Origin: CAYZJK01 sp964479125
GTDB lineage: Bacteria; Patescibacteriota; Saccharimonadia; Saccharimonadales; Saccharimonadaceae
Assembly (NCBI GenBank): GCA_964479125.1
Contig: CAYZJK010000001.1
Coordinates: 15,208-79,207 of the forward strand
Reading direction: 5' to 3'
Length of the DNA: 64,000 nt
The notes under the pieces were generated by a model. The model searched no databases. It saw only the letters and a list, made by a program, of their open reading frames with translations, and was not told the DNA's origin. The position numbers were made by a program, and so were the translations under genes. This document shows positions 8,614 through 16,863 of this stretch, in pieces (position 1 is the stretch's first letter; every line of letters begins with the position of its first letter).

Positions 8614-9463
8614 TTACAGCGAAATTTTGAGCATGCAAGAACCCGGCCCTTGACCATTAAATATTGGCGCTAACAGATTAGTGTAATGTTCCTGCCATGA
8701 GATGCCGTACATGGACTGGATTCGAGCTTTCTCATTTTCATCTACATTCAAATCTGCCACCACGGCCTCAAGAGTGCCATACTCCTCAAGCAACTCATCC
8801 CTGACATCCTTAGCTATATTTAAACCCCTACCGCAGCTTGACATAGACGGTGGGTTCCATAAAAGGAAGATGTCTTTAGGAGTAGTTAGAGCTTAGAGCG
8901 AATATACCGCGATTATACATCGTTAGAGATTCACCATCTGTCAGTAAAGTATCTAGTCTACTAGTAACCGTCGCTAGTGCACTACCAGGCAGTTCGATGT
9001 CTGCATCCTCAAAGTACCTAGTCAAGTCTTCATTTATATACGTAGCATTAACCTGATCACCTCTAATGACTCTCTGACGCTCACCCTGTTCAAGATACTC
9101 AGTCGCTGGATACATCTGTTCAGTACCGACGCAAAATCCTGTTGAAAAAGATATACCGGTCAAGGAAAAGAATAAATGACCAGATAAAGCATCATCTCGC
9201 CAAGCACATCCTCAAGAACTAAGTCACGCTCCACAGGAAGATCATTTCTGGTGCGGCTATTTTTAGCTGCTTTTCCACCGCATCGATAGCAGTCGTATAG
9301 ACCGCAGTTTCAGCCCGTTCACGAAAGCCCAGGTATCCAACAATAGCGATGGCGGCTAGTATGCCAATGACAAAGATTATGAATAGTAGTTCGACTACTG
9401 TAAATCCTATCCTTAATTTTCGCTTAATGAATGTAGCACTTTTACCTGTGTTAGACTTATTTA
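8614..9463 (-). pseudogene. Type IV pilin-like pseudogene, several frameshifts
   Basis: Reading the minus strand from about 9460, a type IV prepilin N-terminus is clear: a basic leader, then G-F-T-V-V-E-L-L with the conserved glutamate at +5 and a long hydrophobic helix ('IGILAAIAIVGYLGF'). After about residue 70 the frame breaks near 9255, again near 9165 and again near 8875, each time continuing in another frame with plausible pilin-like sequence to a TAA at 8614. No start codon is in frame before the leader, because stops precede it. The intact product would be roughly 270 residues. It is either a decayed gene or an unusually error-rich patch. Confidence 0.75.
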
Positions 9464-9671
9464 CTATTCCATTTAAGTATAAGTTGTTTTATTAACTACC
9501 CTTACTTAATCCACAAATTGAAGCAACTGAAACAATACCACAAGACACGCACATCACTCTCAATCATTAAGCACTAGCACCGTATTTCTCGTGATATAAT
9601 AGCGCTAAACATAAATGCAATAACCTAAGCTTAGATTTGCTTAGATTCTAATAGAAGGGTGGATTTATTAC
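9464..9671 (+). promoter_or_regulatory. Intergenic region with aldolase promoter and ribosome site
   Basis: An extended -10 (TG at 9592-9593, TATAAT at 9595-9600) gives a leader of about 65 nt. The leader holds a GAAGGGTGG ribosome site ending about 10 bases before the ATG at 9672. No gene is seen in the rest of the interval. Confidence 0.55.
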
Positions 9672-10534
9672 ATGGATGAAATCGCAAGAAAGTTAGTCGA
9701 AAACCCTAAGGGTATTTTCGCAGCCGACGAAAGTGGTGGCAGCATTAACAAAAAGTTTGATGAGTTCGGCATTGAATTTACCGAAGAGAACCGACGACTA
9801 TATCGTCAGCTATTCATCACTACTCCAGGGTATGAAAAATACACTAGTGGTGTGATTCTATTTGACGAAACCGCTCGTCAGCATGTTGATGACGGACGAA
9901 CATTCGTAAAGGCTATCGCAGATAACGGTGTGATTCCAGGTATTAAAGTTGATAAAGGTATTACTCCTATTCATGGCTATGAAGGTGAAGGCGTAACTGC
10001 TGGCCTAGACGGACTTGGCGAAAGACTACAAGAGTACCGAGCAATGGGACTACGCTTCGCTAAATGGCGTGCAGCACTATACATCCAGAACGGCACAGGA
10101 CCTTCTGATGCAGCGATTGCTGCGAACGTTCACGCACTTGCTCGCTATGCAGCAGAGTGTCAGGCAGCAGACATCGTGCCAATCGTTGAACCAGAACTAG
10201 TTCACGCTGGCTATTACTCAATTGAAGAAGCCGAGCAAGCTATGGCTCGCATTCTAGATGCGCTATTTGATGAAATGAACCTATTCAAGGTTCGACGCCA
10301 AGCCACTATCCTAAAGACCAGCATGGTTCTAGCTGGTAAAGACTTTGAGCGATCTAACCCACACGAGATTGCCGATGCAACTCTACGCGTCTTTAGAGAT
10401 CACGTTCCACACGACCTAGCTGGTATTGTTTTCCTATCTGGCGGTCAGTCTGTTGAACAGGCAACTGAAAATCTAGCGGCTATTTCAAGTCACGGCAAGC
10501 AAACTTGGCCAATTACCTTTAGCTATGCACGTGC
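9672..10534 (+). CDS. Class I fructose-bisphosphate aldolase (3' end lost in gap)
   Basis: The enzyme cleaves fructose 1,6-bisphosphate to two triose phosphates through a lysine Schiff base. The 287 visible residues match the eukaryote-type class I family: 'GIFAADESGGSI' at the N-terminus, 'IKVDKG' (91-96), 'FAKWRA' with K131, 'IVEPE' (171-175), and the Schiff-base lysine K215 in 'ATILKTSMVLAG'. The sequence breaks off at 'TFSYAR', so roughly the last 40-60 residues are missing. The frame reads by chance through the N run into the CobW gene. That is not a fusion. Confidence 0.93.
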
Positions 10535-10634
10535 NNNNNNNNNNNNNNNNNNNNNNNNNNNNNNNNNNNNNNNNNNNNNNNNNNNNNNNNNNNNNNNNNN
10601 NNNNNNNNNNNNNNNNNNNNNNNNNNNNNNNNNN
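10535..10634. other. Scaffold gap (100 N)
   Basis: Exactly 100 N. It removes the end of the aldolase gene and the beginning of the CobW gene, so the true gap must be several hundred bases. Confidence 0.99.
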
Positions 10635-11426
10635 GAAGCCTTAGAAGGATATATCAAGGGTGATAACAATCTAGACGCTATCCTGATAGAATCAAGTGGA
10701 CTAGCTGACCCTGGCGTGATTGCCAACACTGTACGCTACGCCAATATCAAGGGCGTGAATTACGGCGGCATTGTCTACACGATAGATTCTCTCAACTTCT
10801 TTGACGTAATGAAGGAGCACTCTGATACTGATAAACATCTTAAGGCAGCTGATATTATTCTTCTTAATAAAACCGATCTAGCTTCAGGTGAACAAATAGA
10901 AAAGATTAAAGACTATATAAAGTCTTTAGAAGCTAAAGCCTTAATCATCCCTACCACTAGAGGCAGTATTGACCCTAGCATCCTACTCGACCTTAAGAGT
11001 GAACCTGAATCAGATCAACTGAGCATCCTAGACGCTCTGCGCGAGGTGGTAGAATCTGACAGTCACGCTCATCATAAATTTACGAGCATTAGCTTTAAGA
11101 CTAGTCAGCCACTGAATCCAAAAGTATTTGCTGAGACTATGCGAACAAAGTTTGATGGAGTGTATCGCATCAAAGGCATTGCATACTTCGGTATGAAAGG
11201 AATGGAGCAAAAATATATCTTCCAGTCTGTGCGTGGATCATATGAGCTTGAAATAGACGAATGGCAAGACAATGAAGAAGTTAGATCAGAAATCGTAGCC
11301 ATCGGTACTGATATAGATGAAGCTAAACTTAACTCAGCATTTAAAGCCACAATTGACACCCGCCCAGATAACGCCAAGTCAGATGAAATGGTGGACGTGC
11401 GTCGATTACTACAGAATCGTAGCTAG
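10635..11426 (+). CDS. CobW/P47K-family GTPase (5' end lost in gap)
   Basis: CobW-family (COG0523) GTPases act as metallochaperones for zinc, cobalt or related metals. The visible 263 residues begin just before the G3 region ('LIESSGLADPGVI'), contain the G4 motif NKTD, and end with the CobW C-terminal domain ('FKTSQPLNPKVFAETM' onward). The P-loop and the CxCC metal motif expected earlier lie in the gap, so metal specificity cannot be judged. The gene ends about 50 bases before the M1 aminopeptidase, which has its own promoter. Confidence 0.85.
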   Translation, partial: EALEGYIKGDNNLDAILIESSGLADPGVIANTVRYANIKGVNYGGIVYTIDSLNFFDVMKEHSDTDKHLKAADIILLNKTDLASGEQIEKIKDYIKSLEAKALIIPTTRGSIDPSILLDLKSEPESDQLSILDALREVVESDSHAHHKFTSISFKTSQPLNPKVFAETMRTKFDGVYRIKGIAYFGMKGMEQKYIFQSVRGSYELEIDEWQDNEEVRSEIVAIGTDIDEAKLNSAFKATIDTRPDNAKSDEMVDVRRLLQNRS

Positions 11427-11477
11427 CACTCTCAGGGTGCAAAGTGCTAAAGCATTATCCCTGCTATACTAGATAGT

Positions 11478-13991
11478 ATGAGCACATTTCAAAGACTTAC
11501 GACACTATTTAAATCAAAGCATTACGACTTATCTTTAAACTTAAATCGTGAAGACCGCACTTTTAGCGGAGTTGTCGCAATCTCTGGCGAACAACTAAAC
11601 AACGAGGCAATTGTCCTACATAGCAAACAGCTAACCATTGAGTCAGCTACAGTTGACGGCAAGAGCGCGACTTGGAGTCATCGTGATAATGATGAGCTTC
11701 ACATCAACTACGACAATCCGGAAGCTAAAGACCATGTCGTTACTATCAGCTTTAACGGTAAGATTACAGATGCCATGCATGGTCTATATCCTTGCTACTA
11801 CGAAGTAGACGGCGAAAAGAAAGAGCTACTAGCGACTCAATTTGAAAGCCATCACGCTCGTGAAGTTTTCCCTTCAGTCGATGAGCCAGCTGGTAAAGCC
11901 ACCTACGATTTAACGCTAACTACTGAAATTGGTCTGACAGTTCTAGGCAATATGCCAATCGAATTCCAACGTGAAGAAAACGGCAAACTAGTCACCAAGT
12001 TTGAAACCTCACCGATCATGAGCAGTTATCTGCTAGCTTTCGTGGTTGGTGACCTAGTTAAATTATCTTCAAAGACCAAGTCTGGTGTAGAAGTTAACGC
12101 CTGGGCAACTCCAGCTCAGCCCACTAAGCGTTTAGAGCACGCTCTAAGTATTGCTACCCGGACGATTGATTTTTATGAAGAGTACTTTGATACCCCTTAC
12201 CCGCTACCTAAGTCTGATCACGTAGCACTACCAGACTTCAGTAGTGGCGCGATGGAAAACTGGGGCCTCATTACCTACCGTGAAGCAGCCCTACTAGCGG
12301 ATGAAGATACAAGTATTTCATCTAAGAAATACATCGCCACTGTCATCGCTCACGAACTAGCTCACATGTGGTTCGGTAACCTAGTTACGATGGACTGGTG
12401 GGATAACCTGTGGCTAAACGAAAGCTTCGCCACCTTAATGGAATATATTGCGATTGACGGTATCGAACCTGAATGGGGTATCTGGAAAGAGTTCTCCATC
12501 TCTGAATCAATTGCCTCCCTAAGACGAGATGCTATCGCTGGTGTACAATCCGTTCAGATTCCGGTTAAGCACCCAGATGAAATCGGCACACTATTTGACG
12601 GTGCGATTGTTTATGCCAAGGGAGCTCGTCTACTTCGTATGATGCGTGAGTATGTTGGCGAAGAGGGCTTTAGGACAGGTCTTAAAAATTACTTCGATAA
12701 GCACAAATACTCAAATACTATCGGTCAGAACCTATGGGATGCTTTGAGTGAAACTAGCGGCAAAGACGTCGGTGCCTTCATGGAGCCTTGGTTGAACCAG
12801 AGTGGCTATCCACTTGTTAAGATTGAAGATGAAGGCGACAAAGCTACCCTATCCCAGAAGCAGTTCTTTATTGGTGAAAGAGACGACCAAGGAAGACAAT
12901 GGCCAGTACCATTACTGACCGACACCGAGGGCCTACCTGAGTTACTAACTGAAGAGTCTATGACCGTCGAGACTGATAAAGTATTTAAACTAAACAACCA
13001 CGACGCAGCTCACTACATTACTCGCTACCCAACTCGCTTCCGTGAAGAGATTCTAAACCAGATCTCGGATATGGGTGCTGGCGAGGTAGGTCGTTTACAG
13101 TTCCTACATGAAGAGCTACTTCTAGCACTAGGCCAAGAGATTACTCTAGATGAAGTAATCCCAGTTCTATCTCACTACAAGCAAGAGACTAGTGATACCG
13201 TCTGGTCAATTATTGGCATGACAGTACGTGAACTAAGACGAGTCATAGATAACGATGAGGATTCACTAGCCAAACTAAAGAGCTTTGTCAAAGATCTAGC
13301 GAAAACTCAATACGACCGACTCGGCTGGGAGCGAAAAGAAGGTGAATCTGAGGGCGATAGTGAACTGCGCGGCATTATCGCAAGCCTGATGATTTTCTCA
13401 GACGACGAAGAAGCTATCGAGTCAGCTCATAAGATTTACACCTCAACCGATCTTAATAAGATAGACCCCGAGATTCGTTCAACTGTTATAGCTAATGAGG
13501 TAAAGAACTTTTACTCTGAAGAGCTACTATCTAGCCTGCTTAAGACCTACTCAAAGGAAATTCACAGCGATATACGTGATGACCTAGTGGCTGGTATTAC
13601 CAGTATCAAGACTGATGAGGCAGCTTCAGTAATTCTATCTAAGTTTACCGATAACTCAGTTATCCGACCACAAGACCTGTATCGCTGGTTTGTGAATATG
13701 GCGCGCAACCGTCACGCTCGTGATCTAACCTGGCAGTGGCTAACTGGCAACTGGAGTTGGATTGACGAGAAGTTCAGGAGCGACAAGAGCCTACACATCT
13801 TCCCGCAGTATGCAGCTGGAGCACTAAACACTGAGGAGCAACTTGAGAAATACAAGGACTTCTTCATGCCTATGATTGAACAGCCAGCTCTAAACCGAGC
13901 TATCAAGATGGGTGTAACTGAAATTGAAGGCCGCATCAAGTACATGAAGCTTAACGGACCATTAGTACGCAAGAAACTAGAAGAACTCTAA
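11478..13991 (+). CDS. M1-family aminopeptidase (PepN-like)
   Basis: This zinc aminopeptidase trims N-terminal residues from peptides and would help a cell that imports peptides. Its 837 residues hold the M1 signature GAMENWG (257-263) and the zinc site HELAH (292-296) with the third ligand E315 in 'LWLNESFA', followed by an ERAP1-like helical C-terminal domain. No signal peptide is present, so it is cytoplasmic or exported by another route. The extended -10 TGC-TATACT (to 11470) ends 7 bases before the ATG. It overlaps the convergent rnhB by 4 bases. Confidence 0.95.
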   Translation: MSTFQRLTTLFKSKHYDLSLNLNREDRTFSGVVAISGEQLNNEAIVLHSKQLTIESATVDGKSATWSHRDNDELHINYDNPEAKDHVVTISFNGKITDAMHGLYPCYYEVDGEKKELLATQFESHHAREVFPSVDEPAGKATYDLTLTTEIGLTVLGNMPIEFQREENGKLVTKFETSPIMSSYLLAFVVGDLVKLSSKTKSGVEVNAWATPAQPTKRLEHALSIATRTIDFYEEYFDTPYPLPKSDHVALPDFSSGAMENWGLITYREAALLADEDTSISSKKYIATVIAHELAHMWFGNLVTMDWWDNLWLNESFATLMEYIAIDGIEPEWGIWKEFSISESIASLRRDAIAGVQSVQIPVKHPDEIGTLFDGAIVYAKGARLLRMMREYVGEEGFRTGLKNYFDKHKYSNTIGQNLWDALSETSGKDVGAFMEPWLNQSGYPLVKIEDEGDKATLSQKQFFIGERDDQGRQWPVPLLTDTEGLPELLTEESMTVETDKVFKLNNHDAAHYITRYPTRFREEILNQISDMGAGEVGRLQFLHEELLLALGQEITLDEVIPVLSHYKQETSDTVWSIIGMTVRELRRVIDNDEDSLAKLKSFVKDLAKTQYDRLGWERKEGESEGDSELRGIIASLMIFSDDEEAIESAHKIYTSTDLNKIDPEIRSTVIANEVKNFYSEELLSSLLKTYSKEIHSDIRDDLVAGITSIKTDEAASVILSKFTDNSVIRPQDLYRWFVNMARNRHARDLTWQWLTGNWSWIDEKFRSDKSLHIFPQYAAGALNTEEQLEKYKDFFMPMIEQPALNRAIKMGVTEIEGRIKYMKLNGPLVRKKLEEL

Positions 13992-14569
13992 TTCGAAGCT
14001 AGATACTTTCGAATCGGCGCAAAAGAACGGCGATGGAGCGGGGTTACCCCATGAAGCTCTATCGCCTCTTTGTGTTTAGCGACTCCGTAGCCAGCATTAG
14101 TATCAAAACCGTAGGCTGGATATACTTTAGCCCATTCGGTCATGTAAGCGTCTCTGGCCTGCTTGGCAATAATAGATGCGGCACTAACGCTCGGTTCAAG
14201 TAAGTCAGCCTTAGGTAATACCTCAGCTAGCTGGGCTAAAGGGTGGCTCTTAAGGAAGTTAGACGTACCGTCAATAATTACACGTTCGAGCTTTAGAATG
14301 TCTAGCTCCATACCCTCTACAGCTCTAAGTGTGGCTAGCTCCAGTGCTCTAGAGAGACCAACCTCATCTAGTTCTTCACTATGCACCCAGCCTAAACTCC
14401 AAGCGAAAGACTCTTCTTTAATAGCCTTAGCTAAGCCTAAGTGTTTAGATTTTATAATCTTCTTACTATCCGTTAGGCCTTCTGGTATATGATCAGCCAA
14501 AACAACAGCACCGACTACCAGTGGACCTGCCCAAGGACCTCTACCGACTTCATCAATCCCTAATATCAT
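13988..14569 (-). CDS. rnhB: Ribonuclease HII
   Basis: RNase HII cuts RNA in RNA-DNA hybrids and single ribonucleotides in DNA. The 193 residues begin 'MILGIDEVGRGPWAGP', with the catalytic D6 and E7, and contain the later family segment 'VSAASIIAKQARD'. Length is typical. A TGC-TATACT box (14577-14582 on the minus strand) ends 7 bases before the ATG, so the mRNA is probably leaderless. It is convergent with the aminopeptidase, the two stop codons overlapping. Confidence 0.95.
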   Translation of the reverse strand: MILGIDEVGRGPWAGPLVVGAVVLADHIPEGLTDSKKIIKSKHLGLAKAIKEESFAWSLGWVHSEELDEVGLSRALELATLRAVEGMELDILKLERVIIDGTSNFLKSHPLAQLAEVLPKADLLEPSVSAASIIAKQARDAYMTEWAKVYPAYGFDTNAGYGVAKHKEAIELHGVTPLHRRSFAPIRKYLASN

Positions 14570-14606
14570 TCTAGATAGTATAGCAAACCCTAGATCTTCT
14601 CACTTA

Positions 14607-14642
14607 CCACGAATTTATATCTAATTTACGATAAATTCACGG
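14607..14642. repeat. Imperfect inverted repeat upstream of rnhB
   Basis: Two 12-base arms (14607-14618 and 14631-14642) pair at 10 of 12 positions around a 12-base centre. There is no T run. It could be an operator or a structured leader, and its function is unknown. Confidence 0.4.
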
Positions 14643-14687
14643 TATATGATTGGTCAACCACTTCAGACACTCAGATTGATATAAACA

Positions 14688-14714
14688 AAATACACTCCAC
14701 ACGGGAGTGTATTT
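14688..14714 (-). terminator. Rho-independent terminator of the truncated gene at 14740
   Basis: A perfect 11-bp stem (14688-14698 with 14704-14714) closes a 5-base loop. On the minus strand it is followed by TGTTTAT. It lies 25 bases beyond the stop of the truncated minus-strand gene. Confidence 0.75.
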
Positions 14715-14739
14715 CATGAATTAAAGCTTTCGCTATTAA

Positions 14740-14782
14740 CTACTTCTTGTCCTCAGCTGTCTTTTCTTCAGTAGCTTCTTCT
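14740..14782 (-). CDS. C-terminal tail of a gene cut by the gap
   Basis: On the minus strand the sequence leaving the gap reads 'EEATEEKTAEDKK' and then TAG at 14740-14742, followed by a terminator. Low-complexity tails rich in lysine, glutamate and alanine are common on ribosomal proteins of reduced genomes. rnhB often follows rplS (L19), so a ribosomal protein is possible, but 13 residues cannot identify it. Confidence 0.5.
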
Positions 14783-14882
14783 NNNNNNNNNNNNNNNNNN
14801 NNNNNNNNNNNNNNNNNNNNNNNNNNNNNNNNNNNNNNNNNNNNNNNNNNNNNNNNNNNNNNNNNNNNNNNNNNNNNNNNNN
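14783..14882. other. Scaffold gap (100 N)
   Basis: Exactly 100 N. It removes all but the tail of the minus-strand gene at 14740. The flanks share no overlap. Confidence 0.99.
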
Positions 14883-15031
14883 ATCAATTGATGATTATAG
14901 CATAGGAGTAGTAATTTGAAAAGTACTATACCACTCCACACATTGCCATACCCCACCTTAAGAGCAGCCAGGTCAACCATGATTAACTATAGGCATTGCC
15001 TAACACTCACACCAACTCTATGATTATACAT

Positions 15032-15526
15032 ATGAATAAAACATGGGATGAATTACGAGCCGAGACTGCAAAGCTTAAAGATAAACTAGGCATGCCCATG
15101 GATGAAAAAATAATCAACCTTGTCACTAGTCTTCGTGCACACGGCTTCACTACAGTAATGTCTTGCGAGGGACATACTGACCGGATAACAGGTGGACCCT
15201 ATGTCATCATGATAAATCCTGAAAGCAAAAAGATAACAAGCGACAAAGATACACCAGAAACAAGGGCTGCAGCTAGAAAGCTAACAGCCACCACCGCAGC
15301 CAAGCTGTTCTCATTTTTAGAAGAGTTTTATAAAAACAAAACTATCGATTACAGAACCCACATTGTCGTTGACACTCTAGGCTCTAGCGCATACAGAATT
15401 TGGTGTAACGGGAGTAGCCTTCTCCCTGAACGTGAAGGGCTTAGTTTAAATGAAAAATCTAATCTACTATATTTGTACCAGCTTGAAATGGAGAGATTCT
15501 CAGAATTTTTAAAAAATAAAATTTAA
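15032..15526 (+). CDS. Hypothetical protein with a CEGH motif, 164 aa
   Basis: ATG 15032 is preferred over in-frame starts further upstream because TATGAT (15019-15024) ends 7 bases before it, giving a leaderless mRNA like its neighbours. The N-terminal third has a helix, then 'GFTTVMSCEGHTDR', where the Cys-Glu-Gly-His group looks like a metal or active site. The C-terminal half is helical and charged. No membrane segment or signal peptide is present. I do not recognise a family with a known function. A hairpin follows directly after the stop. Confidence 0.7.
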   Translation: MNKTWDELRAETAKLKDKLGMPMDEKIINLVTSLRAHGFTTVMSCEGHTDRITGGPYVIMINPESKKITSDKDTPETRAAARKLTATTAAKLFSFLEEFYKNKTIDYRTHIVVDTLGSSAYRIWCNGSSLLPEREGLSLNEKSNLLYLYQLEMERFSEFLKNKI

Positions 15527-15528
15527 AA

Positions 15529-15551
15529 CCCGTAAACTTTAAGTTTACGGG
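15529..15551. terminator. Hairpin after the CEGH gene
   Basis: A perfect 10-bp stem closes a 3-base loop. The T-rich side is on the minus strand (A-rich sequence precedes it on plus), so on the plus strand it would act as a weak terminator or a 3' stabiliser. Confidence 0.5.
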
Positions 15552-15648
15552 GATCCCTAATACCCTTTCAAGTATAAGCAGATAAGACTAATACATAGAT
15601 TGTCTTAAATATCGAAGTTTGTTTATATTTAAGTGCTATACTAGATAT

Positions 15649-16791
15649 ATGGACTATAACGAACTTGCTTTAGAACTACACAGGAAACATAAAGGTAAGA
15701 TCTCGACTAAGCTCCGAGATGAAGAACTCGACCAAACTAAACTAAGTGCCTACTACTCTCCAGGCGTTGCAGCTGTCAGTACGGAGATAGCTAACAATCC
15801 AGATAGCTACGCGGACTATACGTGGACCAACAACCTAGTGGCGGTGATTAGTGACGGCTCTGCCGTACTAGGCTTAGGCGACATTGGACCAAAGGCCTCT
15901 ATGCCAGTTATGGAAGGTAAAGGACTACTATTCAAGCACTTTGCCGGAATCGATAGTGTACCAATCGTACTAGACACTCACTCACCTGAATCTATTATTG
16001 AAACGATTGAGCGCATTGCACCTAGCTTTGGTGCCATCAACCTCGAAGACATTGCTGCGCCTAAATGTTTTGAGATTGAAGCAACCCTAAAGGAGAGACT
16101 AGACATACCAGTCTTTCATGATGATCAGCACGGTACGGCTGTAGTGACCTTGGCTGGTCTCATTAACGCTGCGAAAGTAACAGGTAAAAACCTAGCTGAC
16201 ACTAAGATTGTTCTAATTGGAGCTGGCGCAGCTGGAGTAGCGATTGCTGACCTTCTACATAAGTATGCTCAGCCAACCATAATTGCAATTGATAGCGTAG
16301 GTGCCATTACAAGTGACCGAGAAGATCTACCTACTCACAAGAAGCGACTCGCTACATATAATACACTCCAGCAAGACGGCGACACTCCACTAACACTGAC
16401 TGATGCACTAGTAGGTGCAGATATAGTAATCGGTATCTCTAAGCCAAACCTATTAACTCCTGACCACATCAAGAGCATGAACAGCGACCCAATTGTGTTT
16501 GGCCTTGCTAACCCAGTACCAGAAATTATGCCGGATGTAGCTAAAGAAGCTGGAGCGGCTGTAGTGGCAACTGGACGAAGCGACTTCCCTAACCAAGTCA
16601 ATAACGCCGTGGCCTTCCCCGGTATCTTTAGAGGCGCTCTAGACAACAAAGTGAGTAAGATTACGGATGATCATAAGATTGCAGCTGCAGAGGCTATTGC
16701 AGGCCTTGTAGGTGAACCAACTGCTGATAACGTAATCCCAAGCGTATTCAACGAAGATCTAGTTGCAACTGTAGCTAACGTTATACGTTAA
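15649..16791 (+). CDS. NAD(P)-dependent malic enzyme
   Basis: Malic enzyme converts malate to pyruvate and CO2 with NAD(P)H formation, linking C4 acids to pyruvate. ATG 15649 is chosen over a TTG 30 bases upstream because TGC-TATACT (to 15642) ends 6 bases before it, and the family N-terminus fits ('LELHRKHKGKIS'). The 380 residues show 'YYSPGVAAVS', the lysine region 'IGPKASMPVMEGK', the metal-binding 'FHDDQHGTAVV', and the nucleotide fold 'IVLIGAGAAGVAIAD'. Length matches the short bacterial form without a phosphotransacetylase domain. Confidence 0.94.
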   Translation: MDYNELALELHRKHKGKISTKLRDEELDQTKLSAYYSPGVAAVSTEIANNPDSYADYTWTNNLVAVISDGSAVLGLGDIGPKASMPVMEGKGLLFKHFAGIDSVPIVLDTHSPESIIETIERIAPSFGAINLEDIAAPKCFEIEATLKERLDIPVFHDDQHGTAVVTLAGLINAAKVTGKNLADTKIVLIGAGAAGVAIADLLHKYAQPTIIAIDSVGAITSDREDLPTHKKRLATYNTLQQDGDTPLTLTDALVGADIVIGISKPNLLTPDHIKSMNSDPIVFGLANPVPEIMPDVAKEAGAAVVATGRSDFPNQVNNAVAFPGIFRGALDNKVSKITDDHKIAAAEAIAGLVGEPTADNVIPSVFNEDLVATVANVIR

Positions 16792-16808
16792 CATTAAACT
16801 GGCAATTA

Positions 16809-16838
16809 AAAACAGCCCTAGTAAAAGGGCTGTTTTAG
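16809..16838. terminator. Bidirectional terminator between malic enzyme and pilB
   Basis: An 11-bp stem (16809-16819 with 16826-16836) with flanking A and T runs ends both convergent genes. Confidence 0.85.
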
Positions 16839-16863
16839 TTTTAATCTTTTTTAATTCTACTTA

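Noticed and set aside
8614..8844. Separate small gene of 76 codons on the minus strand
   Set aside because: It continues the frame-broken pilin and has no promoter or ribosome site of its own.
9672..11426. A 584-residue aldolase-GTPase fusion protein
   Set aside because: The frame passes through a 100-N gap and both domains are truncated at it. The continuity is accidental.
15619..15648. TTG start 30 bases upstream for malic enzyme
   Set aside because: It would include the -10 box in the coding region, and the family N-terminus begins at the ATG at 15649.
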